From contig JBDTWM010000054.1 of NCBI GenBank assembly GCA_040006675.1, positions 1-17,790 of the forward strand: a stretch of DNA of 17,790 nt, in the 5' to 3' direction. Both the position numbers and the translations under genes were made by a program. Within the stretch, counting starts at the first letter, position 1. Each line of letters begins with the position of its first letter. Shown piece after piece: positions 7,127-14,148 of the stretch. Source of the DNA: Austwickia sp040006675. Its GTDB lineage: Bacteria; Actinomycetota; Actinomycetes; Actinomycetales; Dermatophilaceae. The notes beneath the pieces are model-generated. The model made no database searches. It was not told the origin of the DNA and saw only the letters and a program-made list of their open reading frames with translations.

Positions 7127-8473
7127 ATGGCGACCCGACACCCGGCCACGACCGTGCTGACGAGGCGGCGAATCCTCACCCTCAGCGGGGGTTTGGCAGC
7201 GGCCGGGGCGCTCGCTGCCTGCGGCGGGGGCGCCGATCCTACGCCGCAGCCGACCGGCCCGACCAGTTCTCCGGCGCCCGTGCTCACCCAGTGGGTGCAC
7301 CGGTTCGCGGAAGCGGAGTATGTGTCGCCGACCACCGGGCCGCGGGCCCTGGACCGATACGCGGCGGGATTCCCGGACGCCCACGTCGAGCTGACCTGGA
7401 AGCAGGACGGCTACGCCGGGGAGCTGGCAGCGGCTCTCGCCGCGGGCACGCGTCCGGATGTGTTCGATACCGACGACGGCCCCACGATCGACCAGGTGCG
7501 CTCCGGCGAGGTCGCCGACCTGACGGACCTGCTCCAGCACACCCCCTCGGGCACCAGCTCCAGCACCAGCCCCGACATCAGCCCCGACATCAGCCCCGAC
7601 ATCCTCGCCCGGCTCACCGACCGCGGCAAGATCTGGGGCGTCCCCGAGCTGCTCGACGCGCGCCTGCTCATCTACCGCACGTCGATGCTGGCCAAGGCGG
7701 GCGTGAAGCCGCCGACCACGTTGGAGGAGCTGGTCGCGGCCTGCGCCGCGCTCACCACCGACAAGGTCAAGGGCATCCACCTCGGCGATCGCGGCGGCGC
7801 TGACCTGATCTCCGTACCCGTCGTCCGCTCGGCGGGGCTGGACGTGCTGACCTCAGATCATGCCGCCTCCTTCGCCGACCCGAAGGTCGCTGCGGCTCTT
7901 GCCCTGCTGCGCGTCCTGCACGTGAAGAAGCAGATCCTGCTCGGCATCCCGCCGCAGTGGTACCCCTCGGACGCCTTCACGCAAGGCCTCGCGGCGATGC
8001 AGCTGGCGGGCCTGTACGCGTTCCCCGCGATCCAGAAAGCGATCGGGGACGACGTCGGGGTGCTTCCCTGGCCGGCCATGGCCGGGGGGCGTCCGACCGT
8101 CATGGTGAGCGCGCACACGGCGTGCGTCGCCGCGGACTCGCCGCGCCTTGACCTCGCCAAGCGCTACCTCAGGTGGCTCTGGATCGACGGTACCGACGCC
8201 CAGCTCGATCTTGCGACCAGCGACGGCCTGCACGTCCCGGCGCGGACCTCCGTTGCCGGCCGCGTCGACCAGCTGCGCACCGGCGTCACCGGGAATGCAT
8301 CTGCCCTGGTCAGGACCGCAGGCTACGTTCTCCCGATGCGCTGGACCCCCGCGTGCGCCACGGCCCTGCGCGACGCGGTCGCCTCCGTGCTGCTCACCGG
8401 CGCCGACGCGCCCAAGGCGCTCGCGGCGGCGGCGGCCACCGTCGACGCCGAGCAGCGCCGCCTCGGCGCCTGA
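7127..8473 (+). CDS. Tat-type lipoprotein, ABC sugar-type extracellular solute-binding protein
   Basis: This 448-residue protein looks like a family 1 extracellular solute-binding protein that captures a sugar-like ligand outside the membrane for an ABC importer. The N-terminus has a twin-arginine motif (TRRRIL, 12-17), a hydrophobic stretch and a lipobox LAAC with Cys32, followed by a Gly/Pro/Ser linker. The mature part has typical marks: FPDAHVELTW, GTRPDVFDTD (107-116), KIWGVPELLDARLLIYRTSMLAKAG and a C-terminal all-helical lobe. A strong GAAGGAGAG ribosome site (7111-7119) fixes the ATG at 7127. A three-fold SPDI repeat (residues 148-159) lies between lobes. No permease or ATPase gene is present in the window, so its transporter is unlinked or it has another role. 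Confidence 0.88.
   Translation: MATRHPATTVLTRRRILTLSGGLAAAGALAACGGGADPTPQPTGPTSSPAPVLTQWVHRFAEAEYVSPTTGPRALDRYAAGFPDAHVELTWKQDGYAGELAAALAAGTRPDVFDTDDGPTIDQVRSGEVADLTDLLQHTPSGTSSSTSPDISPDISPDILARLTDRGKIWGVPELLDARLLIYRTSMLAKAGVKPPTTLEELVAACAALTTDKVKGIHLGDRGGADLISVPVVRSAGLDVLTSDHAASFADPKVAAALALLRVLHVKKQILLGIPPQWYPSDAFTQGLAAMQLAGLYAFPAIQKAIGDDVGVLPWPAMAGGRPTVMVSAHTACVAADSPRLDLAKRYLRWLWIDGTDAQLDLATSDGLHVPARTSVAGRVDQLRTGVTGNASALVRTAGYVLPMRWTPACATALRDAVASVLLTGADAPKALAAAAATVDAEQRRLGA
7568..7603 (+). repeat. In-frame 12-bp tandem repeat, three copies
   Basis: AGCCCCGACATC is repeated exactly three times (7568-7579, 7580-7591, 7592-7603) inside the solute-binding protein gene. Each copy encodes Ser-Pro-Asp-Ile. 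It follows a Ser/Thr-rich GTSSSTS stretch. Copy-number changes would keep the frame. Confidence 0.9.
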
Positions 8474-8489
8474 TCCCGGCCGGGTCGCC

Positions 8490-9065
8490 TCAGCGTCTGG
8501 AAGACGCCTCGTAAAAGGCCGTCGATTCTCTCTGATACAGGTAGTAGATGGCGCCGGCGCCGACCGCGACGGTGAGGATCGACAGCAGTCGCGAGGTGAG
8601 TGACTGCGGCTGCGCGAGGCTGGCGACGAAGGACAGCACGGAGATCACGAAGAAGATCGTGGCGACGACGCGCGCCCACGACTTGCCCTTGCCGTTCATG
8701 ACGGCCATCAGGATCCACAGCCCTACGCCGATGAGGCCCGCGACGAGCGCCGTTCCCAGCGCGACGTTGACGAGGGTGTCGATCTGAGCCGGCGTCAGCT
8801 GCGCGTCGGACGGCTGGGACCGGCTGCTCTCGACGACCATGTCGCGCACCTCGCCCCCCATCACCAGCGCGGACAGGGCCGACAGGGCGCTCACGACCGC
8901 CCCGACCTTCATCAGGAGGACTGCCCTGTCCATGGCGGGCGGCCGGGTCAGCGGCGGAGGCGCCCACGAACCGCCGGGTTGTGGCGGTCCGTACTGAGTC
9001 TGCCCGTCGTACGGCTGCCCGTACTGCGGCTGTCCGTCCGGCGGCGGATACGGCGATTCGGTCAT
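8490..9065 (-). CDS. Small four-helix membrane protein with Tyr/Gln/Pro-rich N-terminus
   Basis: This 191-residue protein begins with about 44 residues rich in Pro, Tyr, Gln and Gly (YGQPYDGQTQYGPPQPGG). Four hydrophobic segments follow at about 47-70, 98-122, 132-151 and 158-178, with an extracytoplasmic-looking polar loop between the first two. This layout is common among uncharacterised actinobacterial membrane proteins (DUF4064- or DUF2127-like in shape, not assigned). The ATG at 9065 has GGAGAGAG just upstream. It converges on the binding-protein gene with only 16 bases between the two stop codons. Function unknown. Confidence 0.8.
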   Translation of the reverse strand: MTESPYPPPDGQPQYGQPYDGQTQYGPPQPGGSWAPPPLTRPPAMDRAVLLMKVGAVVSALSALSALVMGGEVRDMVVESSRSQPSDAQLTPAQIDTLVNVALGTALVAGLIGVGLWILMAVMNGKGKSWARVVATIFFVISVLSFVASLAQPQSLTSRLLSILTVAVGAGAIYYLYQRESTAFYEASSRR

Positions 9066-9182
9066 GTCTCTCTCCGATGTTTCGCGAGACCGCCCCCAAC
9101 AACGGTCCCTGTCCGGTCGATGGTGTCACGCACGCTCGTCGCGTTCAGAGTTGCGTGTCGGTTCGGGGGGCCGACAACGTCC

Positions 9183-9198
9183 CGCGGGACCACCCGCG
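9183..9198 (-). terminator. Hairpin downstream of double methyltransferase gene
   Basis: CGCGGG and CCCGCG form a perfect six-pair stem around an ACCA loop, 15 bases past the stop codon on the minus strand. It lacks a T-run, as is common in high-GC actinomycetes. Confidence 0.35.
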
Positions 9199-9213
9199 CG
9201 GCCCGGCGTGGGC

Positions 9214-10617
9214 TCAGGGGCGCCTGGCGAGGGAGTACAGGGAGCGACCGATCGTGAACTGCGGATCCGTACGAGCCAGCAGGTCGAGCTCGCTCAGGTA
9301 CGACGCGCGTAGTCGGTTGCGCTCCGCGCTGGGCAGAGCGATGAGCTCTCCGCGGCACATCCGCTCCATCACCGGCCACGCACGGTCGAGGTCCTGCTGC
9401 GAGAAGTGGACGACGCCAGGAGTGCAGGACACGTCGACGAAATCGGCTGCGGTCAGCGCGCCCTCGCAGGCCTGCGGCGTGCCCAGCCGACGCGTCGGGT
9501 CGATCAGGTCCAGTCCGAAGGCCTGAGCGTGCCGGCGGAACAGCGCCGCCGCCGGTGGCTGACCGGTGCGCAATGTCGCCAACGCGATGAGGCCGCCGGG
9601 CCGCAGGACCCGGTGCCACTCGGCGAGCGCCGACTCCACGGGCATGTACGTGAGACCGGCGCCACAGAGGACCGCGTCCACCGAGGCGTCGGGCAGAGGC
9701 AACTCGGTGGCGTCCCCGAGCACCCCCTCGATCGGCGCGAGCGCCCGGGACGCGGGGTCAGGGTCCCCTTCCACGGACGCGGCGAGGATCTGCAGCATCG
9801 CCTCGGACAGGTCGACGGCGATCACCCGCCCCGTGGGGCCGACCGCCGCGGCGGCACGTCGCGTCACGAAGCCGGTCCCGGCCGCGGCGTCCACAACGAG
9901 CGAGCCCGACGTGAGCTGAGCCGCTGCTATCAGGTGCTCGGCGTGATCGCGATGCCACTGGCTACGCCGGTAGTGTTCAGCGCGCTCATCGAACGCCGCC
10001 ACCAGGGCGCCGCGCTCCGGTACCGCGACGACGCTGATCCAATCGTCGAACCGACCAGAGCGCGAACGGGATTGCTCGACCACCCAGCCGGCCTCCCGCA
10101 GGGCGCAGTGAAAGGACTCGGCCCGCCAGTACGTGTACCAGCGGGGGGTGCCCAGCTTCTCGGTGGTCCAGCCTTGCCCGTCACCGGCCTTGATGCTGAC
10201 CACCAGAACCGTCTCGCCGCCGAGCCCGTCGTGCAGGCGGCGCAGAACGCGGACCAGCTCCTCACGCGGCACGTGCGGCAGGACCGCGTTGGCGAACACG
10301 ATGTCCCACGGCCCCGGCGGTGGATCGTCGCGGCACAGGTCGTACGGGATGGCGTCCGGGAATCCGTGTCCGCGCAGGTAGTCGACGAATCCGGCGGCAG
10401 CGTCGGTGGCCTGTACGTCCAGCCCCCGCTCGCGTAGCAGGGCGGCGTCGACGCCGCCCGCCGACCCGACCTCCAGGACGCGTGCGCCGGGGCTCACTTC
10501 GTCACCGACAAAGTCCGCCAGCCACCGGGCGAGGGCGCTCGGCTCCGACGGGGTTTTCGCCAGATAGGAGGCGACGCTTGAGTCGTACGACGCGATCGTC
10601 ACGTCGTGTGTGTTCAC
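9214..10617 (-). CDS. Tandem double-domain SAM-dependent methyltransferase
   Basis: This 467-residue protein contains two class I SAM methyltransferase domains in one chain. Domain 1 (about 30-200) has motif I as VLEVGSAGG (48-55) and a following acidic strand end (VQATDA), then FANAVLPHVP and LVRVLRRLHDGLGG. Domain 2 (about 205-467) has motif I as VVDAAAGTGFVTR (241-253), IAVDLSEAM, GDATELPLPDASVDAV and a RVLRPGG post-motif, as in UbiE/Methyltransf_11 proteins. Either domain alone would be a typical enzyme. The GTG at 10617 is chosen for its GAGGAGG ribosome site about five bases away; an upstream in-frame ATG at 10665 falls inside an octamer repeat array. No substrate can be assigned; one domain may be regulatory or act on a second site. 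Confidence 0.85.
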   Translation of the reverse strand: MNTHDVTIASYDSSVASYLAKTPSEPSALARWLADFVGDEVSPGARVLEVGSAGGVDAALLRERGLDVQATDAAAGFVDYLRGHGFPDAIPYDLCRDDPPPGPWDIVFANAVLPHVPREELVRVLRRLHDGLGGETVLVVSIKAGDGQGWTTEKLGTPRWYTYWRAESFHCALREAGWVVEQSRSRSGRFDDWISVVAVPERGALVAAFDERAEHYRRSQWHRDHAEHLIAAAQLTSGSLVVDAAAGTGFVTRRAAAAVGPTGRVIAVDLSEAMLQILAASVEGDPDPASRALAPIEGVLGDATELPLPDASVDAVLCGAGLTYMPVESALAEWHRVLRPGGLIALATLRTGQPPAAALFRRHAQAFGLDLIDPTRRLGTPQACEGALTAADFVDVSCTPGVVHFSQQDLDRAWPVMERMCRGELIALPSAERNRLRASYLSELDLLARTDPQFTIGRSLYSLARRP

Positions 10618-10642
10618 CGCCGCCTCCTCGCTGTTGATCCTG

Positions 10643-10671
10643 GTCCCATCGTCCCATCGTCCCATCGTCCC
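10643..10671. repeat. 8-bp tandem repeat array (GTCCCATC) upstream of the methyltransferase
   Basis: GTCCCATC is repeated three times (10643-10650, 10651-10658, 10659-10666) plus a partial GTCCC (10667-10671). It sits 26 bases upstream of the GTG start at 10617, in the leader or promoter. On the minus strand each full copy yields an ATG (first bases at 10649, 10657 and 10665), and only the outermost one is in frame with the gene. Confidence 0.85.
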
Positions 10672-10699
10672 GTGATCCGGCCCGGCGCACCAAGTCGCC

Positions 10700-10725
10700 G
10701 GCGGCTCCGGCTCAGGAGAGCCGCC
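10700..10725 (-). terminator. Strong GC hairpin at the end of the crotonase-fold gene
   Basis: GGCGGCTC (10700-10707) and GAGCCGCC (10718-10725) form a perfect eight-pair stem around a ten-base loop. The stem starts immediately after the stop codon at 10726 on the minus strand. It has no T-run but is a reasonable non-canonical terminator or transcript-end stabiliser. Confidence 0.45.
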
Positions 10726-11523
10726 TCACGGCGCTCCGGTGAAGTGCGGCGGGCGCTTGCCGAGGAACGCTGCGAAGCCCTCCTGGGCGTCCGCGCTGGT
10801 GGCGGCCGCGGCCATCACTTCCACGGCGAGGGCATATGCGGCGTGCTGGTCGAGCCCTACCTGGGCGTAGAACGTCTGCTTCCCGAGCGTACGACTGGAC
10901 GCGCTACCCCGGGTGACGCGCGCGATCAGCCCCGCGACCGCCTCGTCCAGTTGCTCGTCCGGCACGACCTGGTTGACTAACCCCCAGTCGCGCGCCGTCT
11001 GGGCGTCGATGGCGTCGCCGGACAGCGCGAACTCCAACGCCCGTTTGCGCCCCATGCTGCGGGCGACCGCGACGAGCGGGGTGTGGCAGAACAGGCCACC
11101 CCGCCCGCCGGGGATCGCGAAGGCTGAGGACGCAGCGGCCACCGCGAGGTCGCATGTGGCGACCAGCTGGCAGCCCGCGGCGGTCGCCAGCGCATGGACC
11201 CGGGCGATCACCGGCTGTCCGATGGACTGGACGACGTCCATCATCTCGGTGCAGAGCCCGAAGACCTCCCGCGCCGCCGCGAGATCCGCCCCGGCCATGT
11301 CCGCGAAGTTGTGCCCCGCGCTGAACACGGGCCCTTCCGCCGCCAGCACCACGGCGAGCGCGTCGCTGCATCCCGCCCGACGCAACGCGTCGACCAGCTC
11401 GGTCATCGTCGCCACCGAGAGGGCGTTGCGTTTCTCGGGGCGGGCCAGGGTGATCGTGATCACGTCGCCGTCCCGGGCGGACCGGATGTTCTCGTACGGA
11501 GGGTGGGGGCGCGCAGTGTCCAT
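10726..11523 (-). CDS. ECHDC3-like enoyl-CoA hydratase/isomerase family protein
   Basis: This 265-residue crotonase-fold protein resembles the ECHDC3 subgroup. The oxyanion-hole regions are visible as FSAGHNFADM (67-76) and ATAAGCQLVATCDLAVA (113-129), and the GLFCHTP segment (143-149) is typical of that subgroup. In classical enoyl-CoA hydratase two glutamates catalyse water addition; the aligned positions here are Gln119 (GCQL instead of GCEL) and a glycine in IPGG. The protein is therefore unlikely to be a standard hydratase and may bind acyl-CoA or do another reaction. The ATG at 11523 has AAGG nine bases upstream; the in-frame ATG three codons earlier lacks such a site. It is divergent from the glutaredoxin gene across an 85-base gap. 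Confidence 0.87.
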   Translation of the reverse strand: MDTARPHPPYENIRSARDGDVITITLARPEKRNALSVATMTELVDALRRAGCSDALAVVLAAEGPVFSAGHNFADMAGADLAAAREVFGLCTEMMDVVQSIGQPVIARVHALATAAGCQLVATCDLAVAAASSAFAIPGGRGGLFCHTPLVAVARSMGRKRALEFALSGDAIDAQTARDWGLVNQVVPDEQLDEAVAGLIARVTRGSASSRTLGKQTFYAQVGLDQHAAYALAVEVMAAAATSADAQEGFAAFLGKRPPHFTGAP

Positions 11524-11608
11524 AGGCGCCATCCTTCGCGGTGGGCTTCGCGTCCGCAACGGGTGCGCGGAGTGCGCGACGCACGAGACGCGGGCTTAAC
11601 GTAAAGAG

Positions 11609-12052
11609 ATGAAGGCGTGGCTTCCTACCATCCTCTACGGCGTGCTCGGGCTGGTGCAGCTCGCGCTGGCGGTGCCCGCGGGGGGCGGCCGACTCGGCGT
11701 CGGGGTACTGCTCGCGATGGTGCTGCTCTTTGGTGCGGCCTACTTCGCGCCCACGTCGTTGCCGACCCCGGCCTCACAGGAGGAAGCGGTGGCCGCGGCG
11801 CGGAAGGGTCGTGTCGTGGTCTACCACCGCTCCGGCTGCATCTTCTGCCAGCGGCTCGCTCATGTGCTCGGACGCTTGCGGGCCGACGCGGTGTGGGTGG
11901 ACATCTGGGCCGACGCGGAGGCCGCCGCGTATGTGCGCTCGGTCAACAACGGCAACGAGACCGTGCCGACTGTCGTGATCGACGGCGTAGCGCGCACCAA
12001 CCCCTCGCCCCGTCTCGTGCGCCGCGCCCTTGCCGCCGCGGCGCGCTCATGA
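11609..12052 (+). CDS. Membrane-anchored glutaredoxin-like (mycoredoxin-like) protein
   Basis: This 147-residue protein has two hydrophobic helices (about 4-22 and 28-47) followed by a glutaredoxin domain. The redox site is CIFC (Cys77, Cys80) within VVYHRSGCIFCQRL, and the cis-Pro loop is ETVPTVVIDG with Pro120, close to the actinobacterial mycoredoxin/NrdH-type TVPTV pattern. Such domains reduce disulfides or mycothiol-mixed disulfides; the domain probably faces the cytoplasm because the short helix pair brings the chain back to the side of the N-terminus. The ATG at 11609 lacks a strong ribosome site. The gene stands alone, divergent from the crotonase gene and convergent with the AI-2E transporter. 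Confidence 0.85.
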   Translation: MKAWLPTILYGVLGLVQLALAVPAGGGRLGVGVLLAMVLLFGAAYFAPTSLPTPASQEEAVAAARKGRVVVYHRSGCIFCQRLAHVLGRLRADAVWVDIWADAEAAAYVRSVNNGNETVPTVVIDGVARTNPSPRLVRRALAAAARS

Positions 12053-12116
12053 CGGCGCGCCACAGGTGAGAGTGAGCAGGTGGCAGTCCTGTCTTTGGCC
12101 GTGGTGCGTCTGGCGC

Positions 12117-13442
12117 TCAGGGCGACGGGGTCGCCCGCTCGGCGTCGGACGTTGCGCCGGTCGATCGCACTCCGTCGGAATGCGCGGCGGCCACCCCGGG
12201 CGGAGCGCCCTTGGGGAGCAGGCGCGCAGGCAGGTCCTCGCCTAACGCCGGGAACTGATCGTGTCCGACCAGGTAGCGGACGGTGCTGTTGAGCGTCGCG
12301 AGGAGCGGTACAGAGAAGAGAGCCCCGACGATCCCGAAGAGGAAGCTGCCCGTCGCGACCGCGCAGATGACCGACAGGGGGTGCAGCGACACCGCGTGGC
12401 CCATCAAGAACGGTTGGAGCACATGCGACTCCACCTGCTGCACGGCCAAGACGATGAGCAGCATGATCACGGCCGTGACCGGACCCTTGACCACGAAGGC
12501 GATGAGCACGGCGAGCGCGCCGGACACGACGGCGCCCACGATCGGGATGAACGACGCCACGAACACGATCAAGGTGATCGGGATGACGAACGGCAGTCCG
12601 AGGGCGAACGCCCCGATGCCGATGCCGATAGCGTCCACTCCGGCCACGAGTACCTGGGTGCGGGCGTACTGCCCGAGGGAGCGCCAGCCGCGCCGGGAGG
12701 ATTCGAACACCGGCGCGCGGGCGGCCTGGGGCAGCATCCCGACGAAGAACGCCCAGATGGCCCGCCCCTCGAGCAGGAAGAAGAACGTCGCGATGAGCGC
12801 GATCAACGTTCCCGCGAGGAAGTCCACCGCGCTCGCTCCGACGGCCAGCGCCCCCGAGGTGATCGTGGACTGGTTGTTCTGTACCGTCGCGCGGAGCGTG
12901 TCCAGGAGCTGTGACAGCTGGTCGCCGGTGACCTGGAATGGCCCTTGCCGGAGCCACGTCTGAAGGCTGTCCAGGCCGGCGGACACGCTGTTGACCAGGT
13001 CCGGCCAGCCGGCGGCGACCTGCGTGCTCGCGATGGCGAGCATGCCGACCACCGCGCCGATCAGGGCGAGGACACCGGTCAGGGAAGCGAGCGCCCGGGG
13101 CAGGGAGACCCGATGGTGCAGCGTGTTCACGAGGGGCGTCAAGAGGGACGTGAGCAGGACCGCGACCGCGATGGGGATGACGACGCTGCTGACCGTCCGG
13201 ATCCCGGCGAACAGCAGCGCCATCGCGGCGGCGATCACGATGAGGCGCCACGACCAGGCTCCGGCGACCCGGACGGGGTAGGGCACCGCGGCGTCGGTCA
13301 ACTCCCGTCGGGCCGTGGCACCCACCGGCCCGGGGAGCCGGACGGTTCCGGGCGTCGGATCCTCGTCCTGTCGATCTCCAGGCGTGACCCGAAGGCTCCC
13401 CGAGCCGTCGCGACGTGGCACGTCGTGGCGGCGGTCAGGCAC
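12117..13442 (-). CDS. AI-2E (PerM) family transporter
   Basis: This 441-residue polytopic protein matches the AI-2E/PerM family. After a polar N-terminus of about 60 residues there are two closely spaced helices (LIVIAAAMALLFAGI and VVIPIAVAVLLTSLLTPLV), a third helix, a long amphipathic middle region (about 150-205), and a cluster of C-terminal helices containing FVASFIPIVGAVVSGALAVL and the HVLQPFLMG motif. Family members export diverse small molecules or exchange cations; the autoinducer name does not by itself imply quorum sensing here. The GTG at 13442 overlaps the stop of the upstream CGNR gene by eight bases and has GGAAG seven bases upstream, supporting translational coupling. The C-terminal tail beyond the last helix is polar. 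Confidence 0.88.
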   Translation of the reverse strand: MPDRRHDVPRRDGSGSLRVTPGDRQDEDPTPGTVRLPGPVGATARRELTDAAVPYPVRVAGAWSWRLIVIAAAMALLFAGIRTVSSVVIPIAVAVLLTSLLTPLVNTLHHRVSLPRALASLTGVLALIGAVVGMLAIASTQVAAGWPDLVNSVSAGLDSLQTWLRQGPFQVTGDQLSQLLDTLRATVQNNQSTITSGALAVGASAVDFLAGTLIALIATFFFLLEGRAIWAFFVGMLPQAARAPVFESSRRGWRSLGQYARTQVLVAGVDAIGIGIGAFALGLPFVIPITLIVFVASFIPIVGAVVSGALAVLIAFVVKGPVTAVIMLLIVLAVQQVESHVLQPFLMGHAVSLHPLSVICAVATGSFLFGIVGALFSVPLLATLNSTVRYLVGHDQFPALGEDLPARLLPKGAPPGVAAAHSDGVRSTGATSDAERATPSP

Positions 13443-14055
13443 GGCCGGTCTTCCGCGCGTAGTACGCGCGAGCGCGGTTGCGGTTGCCGCACTCGTCGGC
13501 GACGCACCAACGCCGGTTGCGCCGGCGGGAGGTGTCGAGGTACACCCACCCGCAGATCACGTCCTCGCACTGGTGGAGCCACGCGACGTCGGGGGACCGC
13601 ATGAGGTCGATGACCGAGATGGCGAGGCGGTCACCGATCGTGTCCAGACTCACGCCCATCTCGCGCCACGCCCAGGCGGGATCGCCGCGGGTGAGCACCG
13701 AACGTGACAACGCCTCCGCGTAGCGCCGCGTGATCGTCTCGGCAGCGGTGTCGTCTCCGCCGAGCAGCGCCGCGTACGCAGCCTCCCGTAGGGCGGCGAC
13801 GTCGTCCAGCGCACGCTCTGCCAGGCGTGGGTGCTCCTCCGCCAGCGCGGCGAGAGCACGCGCCTCGTCCTGGGCCAGCAGCTCCGTCTGGCGGGCCCAG
13901 ACCACCAGGTGCCCGTAGGAGGTGAGCTCCTCCGCCGATTGGGCGGGGTCGCGCCGCCACTCGACGGTATTGATCAGGTCCATGGCGACGTGGCCACCGA
14001 TCAGGGAGAAGCGGATGTCGGGCAGCGCTGGGACGGCACTCACAGCCCCTATCAT
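13435..14055 (-). CDS. ABATE/CGNR zinc-finger transcriptional regulator
   Basis: This 206-residue protein has the usual two-part layout of actinobacterial CGNR proteins. An ABATE-like N-terminal domain (FSLIGGHVAMDLINTVEWR, 16-34) is thought to bind a ligand, and a C-terminal CGNR zinc finger is a probable DNA-binding module. Zinc ligands are Cys163, Cys168, Cys184 and Cys189, the last within CGNR (189-192), and the YLDTSRRRNRRWC segment is characteristic. The ATG at 14055 is used; no strong ribosome site is visible. Its stop overlaps the start of the AI-2E family transporter by eight bases, so the regulator probably controls a unit that includes that transporter. The signal it senses is unknown. 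Confidence 0.87.
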   Translation of the reverse strand: MIGAVSAVPALPDIRFSLIGGHVAMDLINTVEWRRDPAQSAEELTSYGHLVVWARQTELLAQDEARALAALAEEHPRLAERALDDVAALREAAYAALLGGDDTAAETITRRYAEALSRSVLTRGDPAWAWREMGVSLDTIGDRLAISVIDLMRSPDVAWLHQCEDVICGWVYLDTSRRRNRRWCVADECGNRNRARAYYARKTGRA

Positions 14056-14084
14056 GGCTGACGTGGACGCTCAACGGTTGGAGG

Positions 14085-14115
14085 CGGGCCGGACGATCGT
14101 CACGCGATCGGCCCG
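14085..14115 (-). terminator. Hairpin between ZIP transporter and CGNR gene
   Basis: CGGGCCG and CGGCCCG form a perfect seven-pair stem with a 17-base loop in the 93-base gap. It may end transcription of the ZIP gene or act as an operator for the CGNR regulator. There is no T-run. Confidence 0.33.
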
Positions 14116-14148
14116 AACGGTTTCTGGAGGTCTACGGCCCGTTCACTC

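Noticed and set aside
9406..10437. Long plus-strand open frame opposite the double methyltransferase
   Set aside because: It is Arg/Gly/Val-rich antisense translation of a clear gene, as commonly seen in high-GC DNA.
11860..13251. Long minus-strand open frame overlapping the AI-2E transporter and glutaredoxin genes
   Set aside because: It is Arg/Pro-rich with no domain, and two well-supported genes occupy the same DNA.
12117..13442. Quorum-sensing autoinducer-2 system
   Set aside because: The family name is historical; no LuxS, Lsr or related gene is present, and members transport varied substrates.
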